Source of the DNA: Oscillospiraceae bacterium
GTDB lineage: Bacteria; Bacillota; Clostridia; Oscillospirales; Oscillospiraceae
Assembly (NCBI GenBank): GCA_017501355.1
Contig: JAFVXA010000061.1
Location: 1-58,744 of the forward strand
DNA: 58,744 nt
Direction: 5' to 3'
The position numbers and the translations under genes were made by a program. The first letter of the stretch is position 1; each line of letters begins with the position of its first letter. The notes below the pieces were generated by a model. It did not search any database. It was not told where the DNA came from and worked only from the letters and a program-made list of their open reading frames with translations. Of this stretch, positions 15,464-24,516 are shown in pieces.

Positions 15464-16324
15464 TCAGGCGTGCGCCACGGGCTCTGCCAGATAGCACTGC
15501 TCATAATCCGCTTTGAGGACTGTATACGCCTGTTCTGCCGCGCATTTATCATCAAAGATGCCATACACAGTGGGACCGGAGCCGCTCATGGCGGCATTCA
15601 TGGCACCAAGCTCCAGCAAACGATGCTTAATGGCAAAGACCTCCTCATACTTGCGGGGCAGCACACTTTCAAACACGTTGAACATTCTGCGGGCAACACC
15701 TGCGAGATCCTTCTCGCTCAATGCCGCCATCATCCCCCTGGTGTCGGGATGATAGGCGATCTTCTTCACGTTCACGCAGGAGAACAGCTCCGGCGTGGAG
15801 ACGGGAAAATCGGGCTTGCAGATCACAAACCAGCACGGAGGCAAGGGGGCGAGATCGGTGAGCACTTCCCCGCGCCCTTCTGCGAGAGCAGTGGTGCCCC
15901 GCACGCAATAGGGTACATCACTGCCCACAAAGGCAGCAATGCGCTCCAGTTCTTCCGCGGACATGGTCGGCGCAAGCAGCTCCCGCAGACCACGCAGCAC
16001 GGCTGCAGCATCGCTGCTGCCGCCTGCCATGCCTGCGCAGGCGGGGATGCGCTTTTCCAGACGGATGCGCAGACCCGGCAGCTCGATCCCCGTTTCTCTT
16101 GCGAAGATCAGCGCCGCCTTCACCGCGAGATTGCGCTCATCCGAGGGAAGAAATCCCAGATTGCTCTCACAGCGGATACCGCTTTCCTCCTCCACGGCAA
16201 TGCTCACATCGTCCGCAAGGGAGATGCTCTGCATCACCATGGCAAGATCGTGGAATCCATCGGGGCGTTTACGCAGGATATCCAGTGTCAGATTCAGTTT
16301 TGCATACGCTTTCAAATGCAGCAT
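15464..16324 (-). CDS. ispE: 4-diphosphocytidyl-2-C-methyl-D-erythritol kinase
   Basis: 286 residues of the GHMP kinase family. KAYAKLNLTLDIL opens the protein, the ATP loop is PACAGMAGGSSDAAA, and the third motif is AMSGSGPTVYGIF. It phosphorylates CDP-methylerythritol in the MEP route to isoprenoids. Its ATG overlaps the stop of the upstream membrane-protein gene by one base. In many Firmicutes ispE lies near sporulation or cell-wall genes, as here. Confidence 0.96.
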   Translation of the reverse strand: MLHLKAYAKLNLTLDILRKRPDGFHDLAMVMQSISLADDVSIAVEEESGIRCESNLGFLPSDERNLAVKAALIFARETGIELPGLRIRLEKRIPACAGMAGGSSDAAAVLRGLRELLAPTMSAEELERIAAFVGSDVPYCVRGTTALAEGRGEVLTDLAPLPPCWFVICKPDFPVSTPELFSCVNVKKIAYHPDTRGMMAALSEKDLAGVARRMFNVFESVLPRKYEEVFAIKHRLLELGAMNAAMSGSGPTVYGIFDDKCAAEQAYTVLKADYEQCYLAEPVAHA

Positions 16325-16953
16325 CAGCCATCATCCTCTTCCGATTCTTCCGCGCGGAAGGCAATCACAGGTTCTTCCTTCTTTTCTTCCGCAGTCACAG
16401 CCACTTCTTCCTTGGCAGGGGCGGGGATCTTGCCGTTATAGCCCTTGATGGCGGTGTTGAGATCCAGCAGCAGGATCACCGAAAATACCAGATTCGCATA
16501 GGACGCGACAATGGTGATGGTGGGATACATACTGATACGGGAGAAAATCATGGCAAGCGCCAGAATCATCCAGTCGCGGCGGATCTTGTGGGTCTTCATG
16601 TCATAGCCGCTGTTCGTCTCGATCTCAGAAACGCCTTTGATGTGGATATAAAGAATTACCAGAACCGCAAAGCTCACAGCCAAAACCAGTACGGACTTCA
16701 CAGCGGGGATGGCACCGAGCAGATCCAGACCGTCCAGCACCATCATGGCAAGGGAAAGCAGCGCCAGAAGTCTGCAGGGCAACACCGTCTTTTTCATATT
16801 CCCGCTTTCAGCGGCAAGCTCTGCCGCAGCCTTTGCGAGAATCAGATAGCCCGCAAAGTCAAAGAGAATATCAAAGGTAAAGCCCGCAATGGTCAGATCA
16901 TAGCGCAGAAGCAGCAGAAAATAGCCAAAAAACAGCAAACTCATAGGATTCAT
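16324..16953 (-). CDS. Unrecognised multi-pass membrane protein
   Basis: 209 residues, not recognised. About five hydrophobic segments occupy residues 1-170, then a charged acidic tail rich in Glu and Ala (PAPAKEEVAVTAEEKKEEP) extends to the end. The chosen ATG (16951-16953) has AAGGA 5 nt upstream; an alternative ATG lies at 16971. Its stop shares a base with the ispE start, so the two are one transcript. Confidence 0.75.
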   Translation of the reverse strand: MNPMSLLFFGYFLLLLRYDLTIAGFTFDILFDFAGYLILAKAAAELAAESGNMKKTVLPCRLLALLSLAMMVLDGLDLLGAIPAVKSVLVLAVSFAVLVILYIHIKGVSEIETNSGYDMKTHKIRRDWMILALAMIFSRISMYPTITIVASYANLVFSVILLLDLNTAIKGYNGKIPAPAKEEVAVTAEEKKEEPVIAFRAEESEEDDG

Positions 16954-17035
16954 TTCCTTCCTTGCCGACATCGCGGCAGTTCATTCCTGTTTATTATAGC
17001 GTATCGTGACACAGATTACCAGAAAAACCTAAAAA

Positions 17036-17063
17036 AGACGCTCCCCCGCAGGAGAGCGTCTTG
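17036..17063 (-). terminator. Terminator of the DUF1015 gene
   Basis: A 9-bp stem aagacgctc (17036-17044 with 17055-17063) followed on the minus strand by a run of T. It is 15 nt from the stop codon. Confidence 0.85.
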
Positions 17064-17077
17064 ATATATGTATGCGA

Positions 17078-18358
17078 TTAGCCGCGGATCTTGCGTGCCT
17101 CCACGTAGTAGCGCTTATCCTGCGCGTGACCCATGGAGAAGGTCTTGCGGGGCAGCACGCCGTCAGCCATGACGGTCTTGAACAGCTCATCCTTGCCCAT
17201 TGCGGGAAGCAGGAAGCCGATGTTGCCCTTCTTGGTGCCCAGCTCCTTGGTGACGTCGTCGCCGTGGATGTAGTCCACTTCGCCGCCGACGTTCTTCAGA
17301 TAGTCGTCGAGGAAGGTCTGCAGAGTGCCGACTGCCAGCTGCACCTTGGGATCAGGAACGGTGATGAAGCCTTCCTTGCCCTCGTAGCAGTATTCAATGA
17401 CGTGACCCTCGCCCTTACCTTCGTAAGCATTGGGATAAGCCTTCTTAAATTCAGCCATGATATGCTCAGGATCAATGTCGAAGATCACGCGATGGATGGG
17501 CTCGAACTGCAGCGCATCGTCGTGGTTGTTGACCACTTCCACCAGTGCGTAGCGAGCGGGCAGCTTCTTCCACTCTTCCTCGCTCAGACCCTTCTTCTGC
17601 TCCTCGTAGCAAGCCTTTGCGGTTGCAAGAGAATGGTTGCCATCGCCCACTGCGAACAGCAGAGGAGCAACGCCGGAGATATTGTACTTTGCCTTCATTG
17701 CCTCATCGGAGCAGAGACCCAGCAGACCGTCAGCAACAGCGTCAATCTGCGCGTCAGACAGCTTGTAGCCGACGAGGTGACCGCCGTTCTGCATCAGATC
17801 GAAATCGTAAACCTTCTCCATGCCGGAAGCGGCAGCGGTAAGAGGCTCGATAACGGTCTTGTCGGGGTCGTCGATCAGCAGCATGACGTGGGGCAGCTCA
17901 ATGGGAGCGTTGCGGCGCACCTTGGCACGGGGAGGAATACGATCCAGCACGGTGCCTTCGGTTGCACGGACAAGAGCGCCGCTGCCGGGGGTGAAGTCGT
18001 ACTGATCGAGGTCGATCATAGCGATCAGACCGTGACGGATGCGACCGTCGGACTGGCTGCACTCAATGTACACCATGGAATCGGTCAGAGTGTTGAACAC
18101 GCCCTCGCTGAGATACTTGTCCATGGAAGCGTTGATATCGTTGATAAATTCGTCCACGTTGGGAGCCTTCAGATTTGCCTCGGGCAGGATCAGGCGCAGA
18201 GTGGAGGGTGCATCGCCTACATGCTTTTCCACTGCTTCCCAATACTCGGGCTCGGAAGTAAACTGATCGCAGGCAACGACTGCCCACTTGTTCATGTCTG
18301 CGCTCTTGGGCAGCAGAATGTCTGCGGGATAGAGACCCAGCTTTTCGAACTTGCTCAT
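17078..18358 (-). CDS. DUF1015-family protein
   Basis: 426 residues. The hallmark GDGNHSLATAKACYE is present, together with PILP-like N-terminal (LYPADILLPKS) and the VACDQFTSEPEYW segment. The family is widespread in anaerobes and often annotated near serine metabolism, but the reaction is not established. AAGGAGG precedes the ATG; the open frame continues to 18703 without a start signal. Codon use is strongly biased, so it is probably abundant. Single gene with its own promoter and terminator. Confidence 0.9.
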   Translation of the reverse strand: MSKFEKLGLYPADILLPKSADMNKWAVVACDQFTSEPEYWEAVEKHVGDAPSTLRLILPEANLKAPNVDEFINDINASMDKYLSEGVFNTLTDSMVYIECSQSDGRIRHGLIAMIDLDQYDFTPGSGALVRATEGTVLDRIPPRAKVRRNAPIELPHVMLLIDDPDKTVIEPLTAAASGMEKVYDFDLMQNGGHLVGYKLSDAQIDAVADGLLGLCSDEAMKAKYNISGVAPLLFAVGDGNHSLATAKACYEEQKKGLSEEEWKKLPARYALVEVVNNHDDALQFEPIHRVIFDIDPEHIMAEFKKAYPNAYEGKGEGHVIEYCYEGKEGFITVPDPKVQLAVGTLQTFLDDYLKNVGGEVDYIHGDDVTKELGTKKGNIGFLLPAMGKDELFKTVMADGVLPRKTFSMGHAQDKRYYVEARKIRG

Positions 18359-18438
18359 TGTATTTTTCCTCCTTAACGGCAAGGCTTTTCCAGCCTTTCC
18401 CTTTTCAAAAAAGTGAAAGCTACGCTTCCAATATATAC

Positions 18439-18468
18439 AGTATATACCTGATTCTGTCTCGTTGACAA
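18439..18468 (-). promoter_or_regulatory. Promoter of the DUF1015 gene
   Basis: -35 TTGTCA (18463-18468), 18-nt spacer, -10 TATACT (18439-18444), minus strand. The leader to 18358 has a small AAGGCT/AGCCTT hairpin. Between 18469 and 18628 no gene or clear signal was seen. Confidence 0.65.
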
Positions 18469-18641
18469 CTTGTATTTTGTGAACTTTCGTCAATTTGTTG
18501 GTACAATTTCTTAAAGTTTCCTTTAGCGCTTCTATCAACCATCTGCAATAGACAAAGTATTTCTGAAAACAGCGCATGATTTTCCCGTTCCCGCACAGAA
18601 TAATCACGAAACCTGAGCGACTCTCGATTGGAGGTATTAGT

Positions 18642-18860
18642 ATGATGATCGATCGTTTTGCGCTGATCCTTGCCATCGTCGGCGCGCTGAACTGGGGCGG
18701 CATCGGGCTGTTCGGCTTTGACTGCGTCGCCTTTTTGCTGGGCGGTCAGCTGTCCCTGTTCAGCCGCATCATTTACACGCTGGTAGCACTGGCAGGCGCA
18801 TGGTGCATTACGCTGCTGTTCCGCGAATCCACCCACGACGGCAACGCCGAGCACGCGTAA
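18642..18860 (+). CDS. DUF378 small membrane protein
   Basis: 72 residues with two membrane helices. ALNWGGIGLFGFD and the second helix IIYTLVALAGAW match DUF378. TGGAGG lies 7 nt before the ATG. Function unknown. Single gene. Confidence 0.85.
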   Translation: MMIDRFALILAIVGALNWGGIGLFGFDCVAFLLGGQLSLFSRIIYTLVALAGAWCITLLFRESTHDGNAEHA

Positions 18861-18882
18861 GCAAGCTTTCCCCAAAAAGTGG

Positions 18883-18912
18883 CAGACGAGCCGGAGCATT
18901 CCGACTCGTCTG
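18883..18912. terminator. Terminator between the DUF378 gene and rqcH
   Basis: Stem cagacgag (18883-18890) with ctcgtctg (18905-18912), extended by CGGA/TCCG after one mismatch, loop GCAT. TTATTTTTATTT follows on the plus strand. Confidence 0.8.
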
Positions 18913-18918
18913 TTATTT

Positions 18919-20667
18919 TTATTTCGCTTTCAGCTGCTCTGCCAGTTCCTTTTCCGGGGTCACAAAAAGAGTTTTGTGATTCGTATAGATCACCATACCG
19001 GGCTTGGCACCACCGGGCTTCTTTACATAGCGTACAGGGACATAATCCACCGCTACGCCGCTGCTTTCCGCACCCTGGGAGTACCACGCAGCAAGCTTTG
19101 CCGCCTCCAGCAGGCTTTCCTCGTCCACCTCTGCCCCGCCGGTGCGAAGAATGACATGGGAGCCGTGGATCTTTTGCACGTGCAGCCAGATGTCCCACTT
19201 GTCCGCATCCTTTGTGGTCAGACGGTCATTCTGGGTGTTGTTGCGTCCCACCCAGACCTCAAAGCCGCCGCTTGTACGGAACACACGATAGGGGCTGGGG
19301 CGTTTTTGCTGCTTTTTCCCTTCGTTCTGGCGGCGGAGATAGCCGCCAAGTGTCAGCTCCGCACGGATCTCATTGAAATCCTGCTCGGATTCTGCCTGCC
19401 TGATCTCCTGCAGCACGCTTTCGAGATAATCGAGCTCTGCCTCACCTTTTTCGATCAGGTCGCGGAGGTAGAGCTCTGCGGTCTTTGCCTTGTTGTAGAG
19501 CTTATAATACTTTGCCGCGTTCTGCTGGGGTGTCAGAAGCGGATCGAGATTGATACGGATTTCGGGCACATCCTCTTGATAGTAGTCCTGCGCCAGCAGC
19601 TCCTTTGCGCCCCGCTGCATACGGTAAAGGTTTGCGGTGATCAGCTCACCCTTTTTGCGGTATTCCTCGCGGTCAAGGGTATCCGCATATTCGCGGCGCT
19701 GATTCTGAAGTTTGCGTGCGGTGCGGTCACGGGCTGTGGTCGCCGCTTTCAGCAAGTCCTGTCCTTTCTGACGAACCCGTTCGCGGCGCTCCCGCTCCTC
19801 GGCATATTGATCCAGAAGCTGTGAGAAGCTCTCCAGCTCCCGCGATTCCGTTTCCAAACCGTACTGCAGGATGGGAAGATAGGTGAAATCCACAGGTTCA
19901 TCGTTTCTGACGAGCAGATTTGGCGCAAAGTGATTTTCCTTGTCAGAGTTCGCAATTTCTTCAATCAACAGAACTGCGGAACGTTTCTGTTCTTCACTGA
20001 GCTGTTCGATGCGCACATCGTCTGCGCCTGCCACGCGAAAGGCGATCTCTCGGGCGATGAGAGGCGAAAAACCATTCAGCCCACCTGTGATCCACTGGGA
20101 AAGCTCCCGTTCGGGATTCTCCTGTGCGAGAGATCGCAGCAGGGCATCCTCCCCTGCCGTCGGATCCAGACGGTCACCCTTGGGAGGCAGATAGTAGCGC
20201 ATACCCGGCAGTACCTGCCGCTGCAGGGACATCTCAAGATCGACCCGCCGCAGGCAGTCAATGATGATGTCATCCCCATCCAGCAGGATCAGATTGGAGC
20301 GGCGACCCATAGCCTCCAGCACCAGCGAGCGCGTCCCTGCCTGTCCCAATTCGTCGATCACATCCATGTCGATGCGAACCACACGCTCCATGGGAGGCTG
20401 GGTCACACTGCGGATGCGTCCACCCACCAGATGCTTGCGCAGCAGCATGCAGAACATGGGGGGCGATGCGGGATTTTCCCGCTGCAGCTCCGTCAGCTGA
20501 ATGCGGGGCAGATTGGTGCCTGCGTTCAGATAGAGCCTTCTCCCGCCCCGCAGCAGCAGGATGACCTGATCTCTTGCGGGCTGCTGCACCTTTTCGATCT
20601 TCGCGCCGGTGATTTCGGGTGCAAGCTCCTGCAGACAGTGCTGCAGGCAAATCGCGTCAAGAGGCAT
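18919..20667 (-). CDS. rqcH: RqcH (NFACT family), ribosome quality control factor
   Basis: 582 residues. NFACT-N starts the protein (ICLQHCLQELAPEITGAKI, LRKHLVGGRI), a coiled-coil middle region with ERRERVRQKGQ follows, and the NFACT-R domain lies at the end (WDIWLHVQKIHGSHVILRTG). The family binds split 50S subunits with peptidyl-tRNA and adds C-terminal alanine tails to stalled chains. The conserved Asp-Arg pair of Bacillus appears here as Glu-Arg (PMERVVRI). It starts 2 nt after mrnC, so the two are an operon. Confidence 0.93.
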   Translation of the reverse strand: MPLDAICLQHCLQELAPEITGAKIEKVQQPARDQVILLLRGGRRLYLNAGTNLPRIQLTELQRENPASPPMFCMLLRKHLVGGRIRSVTQPPMERVVRIDMDVIDELGQAGTRSLVLEAMGRRSNLILLDGDDIIIDCLRRVDLEMSLQRQVLPGMRYYLPPKGDRLDPTAGEDALLRSLAQENPERELSQWITGGLNGFSPLIAREIAFRVAGADDVRIEQLSEEQKRSAVLLIEEIANSDKENHFAPNLLVRNDEPVDFTYLPILQYGLETESRELESFSQLLDQYAEERERRERVRQKGQDLLKAATTARDRTARKLQNQRREYADTLDREEYRKKGELITANLYRMQRGAKELLAQDYYQEDVPEIRINLDPLLTPQQNAAKYYKLYNKAKTAELYLRDLIEKGEAELDYLESVLQEIRQAESEQDFNEIRAELTLGGYLRRQNEGKKQQKRPSPYRVFRTSGGFEVWVGRNNTQNDRLTTKDADKWDIWLHVQKIHGSHVILRTGGAEVDEESLLEAAKLAAWYSQGAESSGVAVDYVPVRYVKKPGGAKPGMVIYTNHKTLFVTPEKELAEQLKAK

Positions 20668-20669
20668 AC

Positions 20670-21077
20670 TTACTCCTCCTCTCCCAGCATCTGATCAAAC
20701 AGCTCGTTGATTCGCTCCTGCTTGTTCTGGAGATAGAGATAACCAAACAGCGCCTCCAGTGCCGTTGCCTTCTGATAGTCGCTGCGGCTGGCATTGCGGG
20801 GAATGTTATGGACATTGGCATTGCGTCCGCGGCGGAACACACCCATCTCCTCCTCGCTCAGCAGGGGCAGGATGCGCTCGACACGTGCAGCCTGCGCCGG
20901 TGCCTTTACCATCTCTACGGTGGCACGGTGCAGTCCTTTGCCGGTTGCCTTCCCCTGCTCGCAGAGCCATGCGCGCACCAGCAGCTCGTACACGGCATCT
21001 CCCAGATGGGCAAGACCGATGCTGCTGATTTCGCGGATGGTATCATCCGTCAGTTTGATATGAAAATGATCCCGCAT
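20670..21077 (-). CDS. mrnC: Mini-ribonuclease III (23S rRNA maturation)
   Basis: 135 residues, an RNase III catalytic domain with no dsRNA-binding domain. LAHLGDAVYELLVR has the catalytic acidic residues, and HNIPRNASRSDYQKATALEA is the conserved second half, ending with LFGYLYL. The family trims 23S rRNA ends. AAAGGAG precedes the ATG. Confidence 0.95.
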   Translation of the reverse strand: MRDHFHIKLTDDTIREISSIGLAHLGDAVYELLVRAWLCEQGKATGKGLHRATVEMVKAPAQAARVERILPLLSEEEMGVFRRGRNANVHNIPRNASRSDYQKATALEALFGYLYLQNKQERINELFDQMLGEEE

Positions 21078-21108
21078 GGAAATCGTCTCCTTTGCGAAAA
21101 TAAAGCTA

Positions 21109-21136
21109 AGCCGTGGGACAGCACTGCCCCACGGCT
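21109..21136 (-). terminator. Hairpin between the U32 gene and mrnC
   Basis: Arms 21109-21117 and 21128-21136 form a 9-bp stem, followed on the minus strand by TTAGCTTTATTTT. It should reduce read-through into mrnC. Confidence 0.65.
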
Positions 21137-21149
21137 GTGGTTTGGTTTC

Positions 21150-22379
21150 TTATCGTCCCGAAAGCTCTACCGCATGGCGCACAAAGCTCATGGGCGGGAC
21201 ACGGCAGGGGAACTTGACTCTGAACTGCATCTGAGGATGGCGTGCCTCCTCCAAAGGATTGCCATCCATATCCTGCATAGCAGGAACTGTAAAGGCAAAT
21301 GGCTTGAGATCAGGACCCACCACTTCCACCGTATCACCCACGGAGAACTTGTTGTTCAGTGTCAACAGAGCGTTGCCATCTTCGTCACATTCGCGGACGA
21401 TGGCGCAGATCTGCCACTCGCGGAGATAACGGGAATGGGAGGTATACTGACCGGGCTCGCCAAAGTAGAAACCGGTGGAATAGAAGCGGTGACTCACATG
21501 GTTCACTTCGTCCAGCCACACGGGATCGGGCTCACGCCCTGCCAGCAGATCGTCGATCACATGGCGATAGGCGCCCGTGACAATGGCAGAATAGTAGGCA
21601 GACTTGGCACGACCCTCGATCTTGATGCAGTCTACGCCAGCATCCATCAATTCCTGCAGATGGTCGATCATGCACATATCGCGGGAGTTCATAATGTAGG
21701 TGCCCTTTTCGTCCTCAAACACAGGGAAATACTCGCCGGGACGCTTTTCTTCCATCAGTGCATACTCATAGCGGCAGGGCTGGGCGCAGGCACCGCGGTT
21801 GCTGTCGCGCCCCGTCATATAGCTGCTGAGCAGGCAGCGACCGGAATAGCTGACACACATGGCACCGTGACCAAAGGTCTCGATCTCCAGTTCCTTGGGG
21901 GTCTTTAGGCGGATCTCACGGATCTCATCCATGGAAAGCTCCCGCGCCAGCACCACGCGCTTTGCGCCGAGATCATACCACGCGGTGGCACACTCGTAAT
22001 TCGCAATGCTCTGCTGGGTGCTGATGTGGCGCTCGCAATGGGGGGCATACTTCCCTGCCATGGTAAACGCACCGAGGTCTGCGATGATCAGCGCATCCAC
22101 GCCTGCGGCATCCAGCTGCTCAAAATAAGCGGGCAGAGCTGCCGCCTCATGGTTGCGAGGCATGGTATTGACGGTCACATGGACCTTCACGCCGTTTTCA
22201 TGGGCAAAGCGCACGGCAGAGGGCAGCTCCTCAGGAGAGAAGTTGCCCGCAAAGGCGCGCATACCGAAGGAAGTACCCGCGAGATAGACGGCATCTGCAC
22301 CGTAGCGCACCGCCATCTCCAGCTTTTCGCGGTCACCCGCGGGGGAAAGCAGTTCCAGTTTTGGTTTTTTCATCATCAT
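21150..22379 (-). CDS. Peptidase U32-family protein (TrhP/RlhA-like)
   Basis: 409 residues. LELLSPAGDREKLEMAVRYG opens the U32 TIM-barrel and ETFGHGAMCVSYSGRCLLS is the family signature. Later Cys residues (GACAQPCRYEY) are the ones linked to an iron-sulfur cluster in U32 tRNA/rRNA hydroxylation enzymes, so an RNA modification role is more likely than proteolysis. The start is the first of three ATGs (22377-22379), 6 nt beyond the mltG stop, so translation is probably coupled. Confidence 0.9.
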   Translation of the reverse strand: MMMKKPKLELLSPAGDREKLEMAVRYGADAVYLAGTSFGMRAFAGNFSPEELPSAVRFAHENGVKVHVTVNTMPRNHEAAALPAYFEQLDAAGVDALIIADLGAFTMAGKYAPHCERHISTQQSIANYECATAWYDLGAKRVVLARELSMDEIREIRLKTPKELEIETFGHGAMCVSYSGRCLLSSYMTGRDSNRGACAQPCRYEYALMEEKRPGEYFPVFEDEKGTYIMNSRDMCMIDHLQELMDAGVDCIKIEGRAKSAYYSAIVTGAYRHVIDDLLAGREPDPVWLDEVNHVSHRFYSTGFYFGEPGQYTSHSRYLREWQICAIVRECDEDGNALLTLNNKFSVGDTVEVVGPDLKPFAFTVPAMQDMDGNPLEEARHPQMQFRVKFPCRVPPMSFVRHAVELSGR

Positions 22380-22385
22380 AGTCAA

Positions 22386-23534
22386 TTAACCTACAGACGC
22401 AATAGCTTTGTTGTGCTCAGTCAAGGTCTTACTGAAGATGTGAGCACCATCGCTGCCAAGGACATAGAAGAAATAATCGGTATCCGCAGGCTCCACCGCA
22501 GCCTGAATGGATGCAAGACCGGGGTTTGCAATGGGCGTAGGAGGCAGACCCTCATGGAGATAGAGGTTATAGGGGCTCTTGAGTTCCTTGTAGTCTGCCT
22601 GCGTGATGGGACGCCCCGCCGCATAGACAAGGGATGCGTCGATCTGCAGCAGGTAGTAGGTCTCGCCGGAGGTACTCAGTCGGTTATAGATGACAGAGCC
22701 GATCTTCTCGCGGTCCTTACCGGTGGTCTCCTTCTCGATCAGAGATGCGATGGTGATGACCTCCTTGAGGCTATACTCGGATTCCTCGATCTGATCCATA
22801 TAGGTGCTGACCTTGCTGTAGAAGTTGTCCACCAGACGCTTGAGCGCAGAGGTGGGATCTTCGCCCACATAGAACTCATAGGTATCGGGGAAAAGATAAC
22901 CCTCCAGACGGGAGATGTTGCCCTTTTCCGTGTCGTCGATGAACTTGTAGCCAAATTCGCCGCTTTCTGCCGCAGCGGTCAGCGCAGCCTCGGTGTTGAC
23001 ACCCTTCTCCGCAAGGATCTCGATGATCTCCTTCACCGTAGAACCCTCGGGAATGGTGGCGCGGACAGTTTCCGCACTATGGGTCTTGCGGGGCACCATG
23101 CCGTTGATGAGAGCGCGGTAATCCATATCGGAGTTCAGCGTATAGATGCCGGGACCAATTTTTTCCTTGGCATCAAACACGCCTGCAAACAGGCGGAATA
23201 CGCCCTTGTAATTGATCAGCCCTTCATCCTTCAACTTCTTGGCGATGCTGTTGATGTTGTCCTCCTTATCCACCACGATAGCAACTTCCGCCTCGTCCTT
23301 GTTGAAGGAGCAGATATCATTTGCCAGCAGCCATGCGGTTCCCGCAAGAATAGCGGAAAATACGAGGATAAAGGCGAAGTACAGCAGCACGCCACCGGGA
23401 CCCATACGCTTCTTTCTGGGACGGCGCTGCGGAGGACGCTGCTGCGGAGCTCTTTGCTGCTGTTCCTGGGCTCTGCGGACACGCTGCGCGTCAAAGCGGG
23501 TCGTTTCGTTTCTGTCGTTCTGATAATAAGACAT
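22386..23534 (-). CDS. mltG: Endolytic murein transglycosylase MltG
   Basis: 382 residues. A basic, Arg/Gln-rich cytoplasmic start of about 45 residues is followed by one membrane helix (GGVLLYFAFILVFSAILAG) and a YceG-like catalytic domain. The conserved active Glu lies in IASLIEKETTGKDREKIGSV. The enzyme cuts nascent glycan strands near the membrane. AAAGGTGTG is the ribosome site. First gene of the mltG-U32 pair. Confidence 0.95.
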   Translation of the reverse strand: MSYYQNDRNETTRFDAQRVRRAQEQQQRAPQQRPPQRRPRKKRMGPGGVLLYFAFILVFSAILAGTAWLLANDICSFNKDEAEVAIVVDKEDNINSIAKKLKDEGLINYKGVFRLFAGVFDAKEKIGPGIYTLNSDMDYRALINGMVPRKTHSAETVRATIPEGSTVKEIIEILAEKGVNTEAALTAAAESGEFGYKFIDDTEKGNISRLEGYLFPDTYEFYVGEDPTSALKRLVDNFYSKVSTYMDQIEESEYSLKEVITIASLIEKETTGKDREKIGSVIYNRLSTSGETYYLLQIDASLVYAAGRPITQADYKELKSPYNLYLHEGLPPTPIANPGLASIQAAVEPADTDYFFYVLGSDGAHIFSKTLTEHNKAIASVG

Positions 23535-23595
23535 TTCCGATCACACCTTTCCTGGTCTTTTTTGCCTGCCTGTCGTCACCTCGCCGCAGCGGCGG

Positions 23596-23603
23596 CATAT
23601 ACT
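23596..23603 (+). promoter_or_regulatory. Mother-cell sigma-like -10 before the Cys-rich gene
   Basis: CATATACT lies 35 nt before the small gene's start, with CAC 16 nt upstream of it. This resembles sigma-K (AC, 16-17 nt, CATAnnnTA) loosely. Tentative. Confidence 0.3.
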
Positions 23604-23637
23604 GATAATGGACATCAAAAAGCGAGGTGAATGTACA

Positions 23638-23790
23638 ATGTGGTCTAATAACAATGGTTGCGGGTGCCTCTGGATCATCATCCTGCTGATTGTTCTCTTC
23701 TGCTGCTGCGGCAGCGGAAACAGCTGTAACTGCGGCTGCGCACACCATCATTGCGATCATGGCAGCAACTGCGGCTACGACTGTGACTGA
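23638..23790 (+). CDS. Small Cys-rich single-span membrane protein
   Basis: 50 residues. One hydrophobic helix (LWIIILLIVLF) is followed by a tail with a cluster of Cys, His and Gly (CCCGSGNSCNCGCAHHHCD). Eleven Cys in 50 residues suggest metal binding or disulfide cross-linking. The ATG at 23638 follows GAGGTG; an earlier in-frame ATG at 23608 has no ribosome site. Similar short Cys-rich proteins occur in spore-forming Clostridia, but the family and role are not established. Confidence 0.65.
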   Translation: MWSNNNGCGCLWIIILLIVLFCCCGSGNSCNCGCAHHHCDHGSNCGYDCD

Positions 23791-23801
23791 TCGCTACTTA
23801 G

Positions 23802-23829
23802 GCGAAAAAGGGTGTATGCCCTTTTTCGC
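23802..23829. terminator. Bidirectional terminator
   Basis: A perfect 11-bp stem gcgaaaaaggg (23802-23812 with 23819-23829), loop TGTATG. It serves the Cys-rich gene and the converging kinase gene. Confidence 0.8.
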
Positions 23830-23850
23830 AGCACAGGTGCGGACAAGTCC

Positions 23851-24516
23851 TCAGATCAATTTTTCGAGGCGGCGGACGATTTCCTCGTGGATCTCTTCCA
23901 CGCTCAGAAGTCTCCCCTCCCGCACGCAGTCCACACGCTCCCAGCCGCAAAGCTTTGCCACCTCAGCGGCATTGCTGCGGCATTCGCGGAGATACTGCTC
24001 GTCCTTTTCGTGGATATCTGCCGTGGTGTTGGTGTCTGCCTCGCGCTTTTTCCGCATTTCCCCGGTGATCTCCGTGGGAATATCGAGGTAAAACACCACA
24101 TCGGGCTTCGGCAGTCCCATCAGTGCATATTCAAAGTGGAAAAGCCAGTTGAGATAGGGCTCGCGCTCCTCTTTCGGAAGCTTGGATGCCTGATGCACGG
24201 CGTTGGAGGTCGTGTAACGGTCTGCTACGATCAGACCGCCGTTTTCATAGAAATTGCCCCAGTCCTGCTTATAGGACGCAAAGCGGTCCACCGCGTAGAA
24301 CGCGGATGCGGCATAAGCGTTCACATCGCCGGGATCTGTGCCGAACTCGCCGCCAAGATACATACGGATCAGCGCGGAGGATTCGTTGTCATAGCGAGGA
24401 AAGGTGATCTGGCGGGGTTCTTTTCCCTCCCGCTGCAGACGCTCCACCAGCAAGCGGGTCTGGGTCGCCTTGCCACTGCCGTCAGTGCCTTCAAATACGA
24501 TCAGTTTCCCTTTCAT
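23851..24516 (-). CDS. Thymidylate kinase-like P-loop kinase
   Basis: 221 residues. P-loop FEGTDGSGKATQT, the DRY-type motif ADRYTTSNAVHQ and a LID segment rich in Arg/Lys (RKKREAD) fit the dTMP kinase family, which converts dTMP to dTDP. The P-loop ends in KAT rather than the usual KTT or KST. The ATG at 24516 overlaps the stop of the preceding gene (ATGA). An upstream extension to 24606 is shadow. Related deoxynucleoside kinases cannot be excluded. Confidence 0.85.
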   Translation of the reverse strand: MKGKLIVFEGTDGSGKATQTRLLVERLQREGKEPRQITFPRYDNESSALIRMYLGGEFGTDPGDVNAYAASAFYAVDRFASYKQDWGNFYENGGLIVADRYTTSNAVHQASKLPKEEREPYLNWLFHFEYALMGLPKPDVVFYLDIPTEITGEMRKKREADTNTTADIHEKDEQYLRECRSNAAEVAKLCGWERVDCVREGRLLSVEEIHEEIVRRLEKLI

